Below are positions 7,215-12,563 of a DNA stretch of 12,563 bases, one piece after another. This DNA is from Ectocarpus siliculosus. Taxonomy: Eukaryota; Sar; Phaeophyceae; Ectocarpales; Ectocarpaceae. The notes beneath the pieces are model-generated. The model saw only the letters and a program-made list of their open reading frames with translations. It did not search any database and was not told where the DNA came from. Location of the stretch: positions 2,085,151 through 2,097,713 of the forward strand of contig FN649736.1 of NCBI GenBank assembly GCA_000310025.1, given 5' to 3'. Positions within the stretch are counted from its first letter, which is position 1; every line of letters begins with the position of its first letter. The translations under genes and the position numbers were made by a program.

Positions 7215-8030
7215 TAAACTTAGTCTATACTACTCTTCTTGGTGATAAGCTTGCAGCGGTAGCGCGTCGGGCTGAACAGCTTTGGAAAGGTTACCGCAGG
7301 TGCCCGCTGAATAGCAAGACGGCCTGCTAAATGCGAAAGATGGAAAATTGCCGCCGGGTGCTGTTACGCAACTCGGTGGCCCTCAGAAAAGGATGAGATA
7401 ATAAGATGTCGATATTACAGGCTGACCCCAGGGCCTGGTTTTGATGGTGGAAGATGGGAGTGAGAGGGAGGGACGTGTGCGGCGCGCTCATCCTCGAAAT
7501 CATGGAACCACACAATCAAAGCAACGCCAACCAATCACACGCGTCCAGAACTGGTAAGTAAGGCAGGGTACGCAAATTACTGATAAAAGATGAGATCATG
7601 TTGTCGAACCTACAATATATATATATTTTTTTTTTCTGGGAGATCTACAGAATAGAAAAACGCCGTATGTACATTCCTTGAAATGTCCCTTGTTTTCTGG
7701 ATCCAACCATCCTATCTCTGGAACCTCGCTTTCCAGAACACAACGCTTCTGACAAACCCATCCATTGCTGCTGCTACGGATCAGCCTTGGACAAACTGCA
7801 CACAGACCGCGTTGTTAATGATGGCGGTACACAGAAGCCCATGTTGCCGACAGCGAAGATAGAGGGGATAGGCAATCCTACCGTCAATTTAGGAATATGT
7901 ATACAATATAACAACTCATTCTGGCGCAGCACGCCTCTTTCGTCCTATCGCATCGAACCGTGGCTAGCATAGGGCTGTATTGCTCGGTTACGGAGAATGA
8001 CGTGGCGGAAAAATGGAAGGGGTTGCCCAA
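7215..8030. other. no gene recognised; short AT/T microsatellite
   Basis: The only structured feature is an (AT)6 tract followed by a run of T at 7615-7635. A stretch near 7250-7330 has a GGTAGCGCGTCGG box loosely like a tRNA A box, but no matching B box or cloverleaf. Open frames here are short and featureless. Confidence 0.5.
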
Positions 8031-8048
8031 GAGGCGCCTCGGCGCCTC
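8031..8048. repeat. perfect 8-bp GC-rich hairpin
   Basis: GAGGCGCC and GGCGCCTC are separated by two bases. It is the first of three strong hairpins within 330 bp. Confidence 0.8.
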
Positions 8049-8307
8049 TGAATTGGATGGGTAGTTGTTCTTTTCGCTGCGCTGCGTACGGCGCGAGGTG
8101 AAACGCTCGACGTGCTGGCGAGGGCTGGGGTGTGGGCAGGTATGGCCGCGAACCTCGTCGTCGTGGCGTTGTTGTGGCGTTGTTGAGCTCAGATAATTCA
8201 GCTCCGGAGATGCAGAGCAAAGGGGTAGCCATAGAAAAGGGATGCTGAGCAAGACGAAATGCGTTCGTTTGACACCGGTGTCGCCTGGATTGAAATTCCA
8301 AGGAACA

Positions 8308-8329
8308 CGCCCCGAGGAAAAGCGGGGCG
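8308..8329. repeat. 7-bp GC-rich hairpin
   Basis: CGCCCCG (8308-8314) pairs with CGGGGCG (8323-8329) across an 8-base A-rich loop. The hairpin at 8335-8356 starts 6 bases later. Confidence 0.75.
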
Positions 8330-8334
8330 AAGGC

Positions 8335-8356
8335 ACGACCACGATTGCGTGGTCGT
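8335..8356. repeat. perfect 9-bp hairpin with 4-nt loop
   Basis: ACGACCACG (8335-8343) and CGTGGTCGT (8348-8356) flank ATTG. Stem and loop sizes are those of a very stable RNA or DNA hairpin. No gene boundary is recognised next to it. Confidence 0.8.
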
Positions 8357-8384
8357 AGCTTTCGCGAGCCGAGAGAAATCGGCC

Positions 8385-8461
8385 GCGGTCAAGAAATTGC
8401 TTTAATAATAAGAGCCTTTATTAATAATAGCCCTTAATAGAAAAAATAAATGCGGTCAAGA
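8385..8461. repeat. 10-bp direct repeats flanking a 57-bp AT-rich block
   Basis: GCGGTCAAGA occurs at 8385-8394 and 8452-8461. The 57 bases between them are almost all A and T, with repeated TAATAATA units. The flanks are GC-richer, so the block looks inserted, with the direct repeats resembling a target-site duplication. An old small insertion is one reading; local slippage is another. Confidence 0.55.
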
Positions 8462-8567
8462 TTCCTTTTTGCATTTTATCCCCCATAAAAATAGCTGAAA
8501 CCAATCCTATTTGGATTGGAACTTTTCTGTTCAGATGACTTGTAGCCGTATTGGATGCTCAAATAAT

Positions 8568-9046
8568 TAAGAAAAATGAGAAAACGGGGCTAAGAAACAC
8601 AGCTCAATCACGGCCACAACATAAGAAACGTCCCAGTAAGAAACAGGTTGATGGTGGATACTACCCCCAAGACATAAGAAACAAGGGGTAGCTGGGGAGA
8701 GGGTCCAATAGGAAACGTCCCACTGCTGCTGCTGCCATGCTCCCACCCCCTACCTGGCTCGTGTAATCTCTGCTAGAGGTGGACCAAGAGGAGGGAGTCA
8801 GGATTTCCTGGAGGGCAACAACCCTCAACGTTCGCCACACCGAGCTGTCCGTTTAGTGCTAAATGAAGGCCAGGTGTGTTGCTGTTTTCTTCGCGCGAAA
8901 TAAGAAAACAAAAATCAGAGAATCAGCAGGATGCCACAGCCCAAGGAATAAGAAACCCGTTTTGGGATAATAATGGCCGACTCCGGTTGGTCCTTCTTCT
9001 GCCCAAAATAAGAAATCGAGGCTCGACCCGATTTTGACGTTTCTTA
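8568..9046. repeat. cluster of TAAGAAA motifs (eight direct, one inverted)
   Basis: TAAGAAA starts at 8568, 8591, 8622, 8637, 8675, 8901, 8949 and 9009, with a one-base variant TAGGAAA at 8709 and an inverted copy at 9040-9046. Two copies share a longer context, ATAAGAAACGTCCCA (8621) and ATAGGAAACGTCCCA (8708). Spacing is irregular. A 7-mer is expected far less than once in 480 bases, so this is a real enrichment. Function unknown. Confidence 0.8.
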
Positions 9047-9052
9047 TCTCTG

Positions 9053-9679
9053 GACCCATTCTGTATTGGCGAGGTGGCGGTAGGGCACGTCCGTCCTTTA
9101 AGACGCAATAATTTGACATTTCCAACTTTCTTACGTATTCCCTGGTTTGTGTATCATCCCTGGTTGACCATATGTTATGTGCTGCGGACGTACGATGCCA
9201 CATGCTATCCACACACTACCAGCACACGTCACCGCAAATTGGGTTAGGGATGGGATGCCACCTCCTGCTGCGGGTTGCATGCCATCATGCCACCGTCTGC
9301 TGCCAATTAAACATCAAGAAGTATCCAATCAACCCCACCTCAAAACCGCCCGAATTGATGCTGTTCGGGCCCCTGCGACCCGTTCTTTGGTGCTGCACCC
9401 TCCTCGTGAAACTCAGCCAGTTCGGCATGTGCAAGTGTCACCTACTTTGTGTCACTGATTAGGAGACGCCAATTCCGCGAGACACTGGATGAACATGGGT
9501 GTAACCGAGAATGTTTACCATACGGGAGCAGCTATAGCTGTCTAGGGCTTGTACGTGTGCGGCGCGATCTTTGACGAAACCACGAGAAAATGTCTTCCCG
9601 GCAAAGGCCACTACCGGACAGCGAGGTGCGACTTGACCTACCTGTTGTATTCATTGGGCGCACGTTGCTTTTTGTAGCT
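9053..9679. other. no gene recognised
   Basis: Two overlapping plus-strand frames stay open at about 9172-9462, but neither has a domain or a clear splice context. A 12-bp palindrome, CAGCTATAGCTG, lies at 9529-9540. ACGTGTGCGGCGCG at 9553-9566 repeats exactly a stretch at 7473-7486. I see nothing else to annotate. Confidence 0.45.
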
Positions 9680-12211
9680 TGTCTTCATTCCTTGGAATGG
9701 ATCTACAGCAGCCAAAAACCCGACAAGAACCATCTCGACAAATTGTCCTGCGCGATGACACGATTTCCCACCGTCAAAATAGCTGGAAGGGGCAGAAACA
9801 ACGAATAAAAAAAGTACCACCGCAGGCCAAATATACATGGTACACACGAGCACTCATCTGGAAATGCCCAACATATAAACAAAGCCGGCCGGCCAACAGA
9901 CCGAAGGAAAACAACGACATCGCAAGGAATAGTAGACGGGTGTGGCCTCCGACCTTATCGAACACGAAGCAGTGCGAAAACATACAGAGTCGCCTTCCAC
10001 TAAAGACTCCTTTCCAACACAGGGTCCCCATCTATCTGCATTCTCGGCGAAATGCGTGCATGCTCGTGAAAGTGGTGTCAAATGAGGCCCGGCGACAAGC
10101 CGCACTACGATTCCCGAACACAACACGCAATCCTTCTTCCCAGGAAGTTCCGTGTGTCGGCCGTTCTTTGTCTAGTATACCTCAGAAGAATGGCGCACTT
10201 CAAGAACGTCCAACCCGATGCAACTCGCAACATCCTTGCTTGCCAAAATGAAAAAAAAATAAAAACATCGGCATAGCACCGCATCTTTTCTCTCTCGTTC
10301 AATTGACAACACCCTTCGAAACACCAATTTGTCAAGAACAACCCGCGAAAGAAAGGGAAAAACATGAAACTGTAATGTATGCGCCTCACGAACACAACAG
10401 AACAAAAGCCGGGTCAGCCACATCCGGCAACGTACATATATCCTCCAATCTCCGAACACGAAGATCGGGCGCCGGGTATCTCGAATACAAGACTCAACAC
10501 AACAATCGCTTACGATACGCAACTCCCGAATATTTCTACATTTGTCGGCATGCATGCAACCACACGGGACTTGTGGAATCAAGCTTGCTTGCTCCTTAAT
10601 TTGCGTGACTCATGATATATAACCGCGGAGCAAAAACCAACATACGAACGGAAACAAAGGCACTTGTACGACGATGGGCCGGATGGCACACCGGGCACAT
10701 GCGGGGGCTCCGTTCTTTCAAGAGCCAAAAAATTGGAACGACGAAACAATACAAGTGCATACCGAAAAAAATATGAAAAACAGTAACTCCCACGATACGG
10801 CCATGTACGCTGCTCCTTCCAAAAAATTAAATAACGCACCACAAGAAAATGACGAAGATGTGCAATGACCGTCTAGACTTTCATGCTGCCCGCCCCGAAT
10901 TCTCCAACAAGGAATTCTGCTAGGGGGTATTTTCGTTCAAACAAAAATACCCCTTGTGCATAGTCACGTCTAACGCCACGAAAACTTCATGAAGAAAAGA
11001 TTTTTGGGGTTGAATTGTCGAAATGTGTGTGCAGACGGCAGTCAGTTCTACAGGATCTAAACAGCGATCACAAGTAGTCAGCCAACCCTCTTTTCGCCGT
11101 GCCCTAGAAATGCACCAACGCCATCGAACCTACCAAAAAAAGTTCTTCGACAAAAAACAACAACCAGCCGTGGGAAGACGACAAACTCAAACCATCTCTT
11201 CCGGCGCCCGTGCGAGCCTCATTTTTCGGTGCTCTGCGCAACACGTAACCCCGTAAAGTCACTACTCGACGGAAACAAAGCGTCCTTGCTAGATACCAGC
11301 TGCAGATGTCGGAAGGTATCGCAAGTCTTCTTCGCCGAGCTAATCAGCTGGGCAAGACTAGGACGTCGTCTACTCGCCATGCGCCTCGCGAGGCGTAACA
11401 ATCAAATGCGCGAACGGGACCCAGACAACAGGGCGGCGCGTTGCTTGTTGTCGTGGTCCCCGACACCCGGCCGGGAACCTTGTTGGAGAGCAACGACCTG
11501 CAAGAGCAGAGATACACGCCTATCCGCCAATCCCGCACAGCAAGTGAAAGGAAACAGAAAAACCTGGACAATTTCACACAAACAACAAAGGACACACAGG
11601 AAACGACCGAGAACCTCCTAGACCACACACCCACTAAAGATCACTCCCGTGTGTCATGTGCATCTCATCGCCCTCACGTGTCACCACAACACCTGATGGG
11701 TTTGAGATGAGCGCCCCCGAAGAGCGATCCAGAACCCTAAAATACAAATGAACCATGCCCTATTCGGATGCAAAGTAGAACACGATTCGCGGCGACCGGT
11801 CACCCCTAATTGCAGGAAACACGAGACCCCCACGAAAACATCGCCGACAAAAAAGCCGCTGGCCCACAACAACACAACCACCGGGCGTCAGGGTGCGAAC
11901 CCGTTCTGCTACAACGAATACCGACACGCAAAGCTCACACACATACATACACACCAGCAACAGGAACCAAAGCACAACTGACTGTTAGTGAAACCATGAA
12001 ACATACGATGCAACCGAACATAACGGTGCAGCGCGGCGCGTGACGGGGCGGGACGTACGCCCTCCACAGTACAGCAGTGCATTCGGAATTGCTCTGCGGC
12101 AGTAGTAGCACGCACTGCTGCTGCCGTTTTACCGACTCTCTTTCGCGTGTATCTATGATACGTCACGCGTTTCGACCAAGGGCAAGGTGTATCGAGAACA
12201 CGCACGTCGCG
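9680..12211. other. long A+C-rich (plus strand) region without a recognisable gene
   Basis: From about 9700 to 12050 the plus strand is strongly enriched in A and C, for example at 11521-11640, so the minus strand is T+G-rich. Open frames such as 9679-10251 (plus) and 10172-10582 (minus) are low in complexity and match nothing I recognise. Parts of the introns of the minus-strand GTPase gene lean the same way. The region may be a long intron or 3' UTR of a minus-strand gene entering from the right. A 12-bp palindrome GCCTCGCGAGGC lies at about 11383-11394. Confidence 0.4.
10924..10953. repeat. perfect 10-bp hairpin with 10-nt loop
   Basis: GGGGTATTTT (10924-10933) pairs exactly with AAAATACCCC (10944-10953). 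It lies just after two GAATTC sites (about 10898 and 10913) that flank a short CAACAAG stretch. No gene end is identified beside it, so I do not call it a terminator. Confidence 0.8.
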
Positions 12212-12563
12212 CCCCCCCCCCCCCCCCCCCCCAAATAATTTTATAAACCTTTTAAAATTTAAAGTTTCCCCCCCAAGGGTGGAACCCTTTTTACGGATCT
12301 CAAATCCCCCCCCGTGAAGGGTGGGCTGGTCCAACAAAACCTCCCGACCAAAAACCCAAAAAAAATGGAACCCCAACCCAAAAAAAAAAAAAAAAATTCC
12401 TGGAAAAAAAAAGGGGCAAACCCAACAAAAGGTTTTCCAAAGAAACCGGGGGGTTCAAAAATTTTCATTGGTTTCGCCCTCCTTTTCCCAAAAAAGCCCC
12501 AATTTCTATTTCCTAATATTAACCAAAAAGGGGGGGGGGGGGGGGGGTTCCCAGCTTTCCCCC
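12212..12563. other. homopolymer-rich contig end, probably low-quality sequence
   Basis: After a run of 21 C (12212-12232) the texture changes abruptly. Almost every base comes in doubled or longer runs, including several A, C and G runs of 7 to 17 bases, up to the last base. This is typical of over-called bases at the tail of a poor sequencing read. Open frames here (for example 12259-12468 minus, very Phe/Gly-rich) should be ignored. Confidence 0.75.

Noticed and set aside
7240-7330. tRNA-like stretch with GGTAGCGCGTCGG
   Set aside because: Only an A-box-like word is present; there is no GGTTCGA-type B box and I cannot pair a cloverleaf.
9172-9462. Two overlapping plus-strand frames open for about 290 bp
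   Set aside because: Neither shows a domain, start context or splice partner; Cys/His-rich residues come from base composition.
7473-9566. 14-bp direct repeat ACGTGTGCGGCGCG at 7473 and 9553, as possible ends of a 2-kb element
   Set aside because: One 14-mer match is not far from chance in a window of this size, flanks diverge at once, and no element features lie at either end.
9679-10251. 190-codon plus-strand open frame
   Set aside because: Low-complexity Arg/Pro/Asn/Thr-rich translation of A+C-rich DNA, no motif, and many competing frames of similar length.
10924-10953. Transcription terminator
   Set aside because: The hairpin is strong, but the window is eukaryotic and no gene end lies next to it.
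11219-11401. Minus-strand frame with a protein-like stretch (SLAQLISSAKKTCDTF) ending in TGA
   Set aside because: Considered as a terminal exon, but 60 codons is within chance and no clear acceptor or homologue is recognised.

Overview
This window reads as a piece of a nuclear genome from a eukaryote with long introns. The likeliest source is an alga or other protist; a stramenopile such as a brown alga would fit, but the sequence does not prove it. Coding density is very low, splice sites are clear, and short repeats and a decayed retrotransposon tail are present. There is no operon, prokaryotic gene cluster, rRNA, convincing tRNA or CRISPR array. Both edges run into long homopolymers and the last ~330 bases look like unreliable sequence, so the window is probably a whole small contig with poor ends.

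Positions 1-4709 (minus strand): the 5' part of one gene, a TypA/BipA-type translational GTPase with an N-terminal extension that looks mitochondrial. Five exons (4709-4499, 2745-2655, 1808-1697, 974-891, 261-205) join in frame into 185 residues carrying the G1, G2 and G3 boxes and the first half of G4. The four complete introns are 629 to 1753 bp long. Intron 1 uses GC-AG borders, intron 2 has a tandem NAGNAG acceptor, and intron 3 has a 20-base G run just upstream of its acceptor. The rest of the GTPase lies beyond the left edge.

Positions 4710-5435: upstream region of the GTPase gene, with three TGACG half-sites spaced exactly 12 bp apart. Positions 5436-6200 (plus strand): a decayed, probably 5'-truncated 3' end of a LINE-type retrotransposon, broken by stops and frameshifts. 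Just after it, at 6271-6285, is a 15-base identity to the lacZ-alpha/M13 priming region, possibly a cloning or assembly scar.

Positions 6200-9680: no supportable gene. This part holds a family of 16-18 bp repeats around a 14-bp hairpin (6765-7214), a cluster of three GC-rich hairpins (8031-8356), an AT-rich block between 10-bp direct repeats (8385-8461) and a cluster of nine TAAGAAA motifs (8568-9046). Positions 9680-12211: strongly A+C-rich on the plus strand without a convincing gene, possibly untranslated or intronic sequence of a minus-strand transcript. Positions 12212-12563: homopolymer-rich, probably low-quality sequence.

I found no multi-gene novel system. The most distinctive material is the splice architecture of the GTPase gene and the unexplained repeat families.
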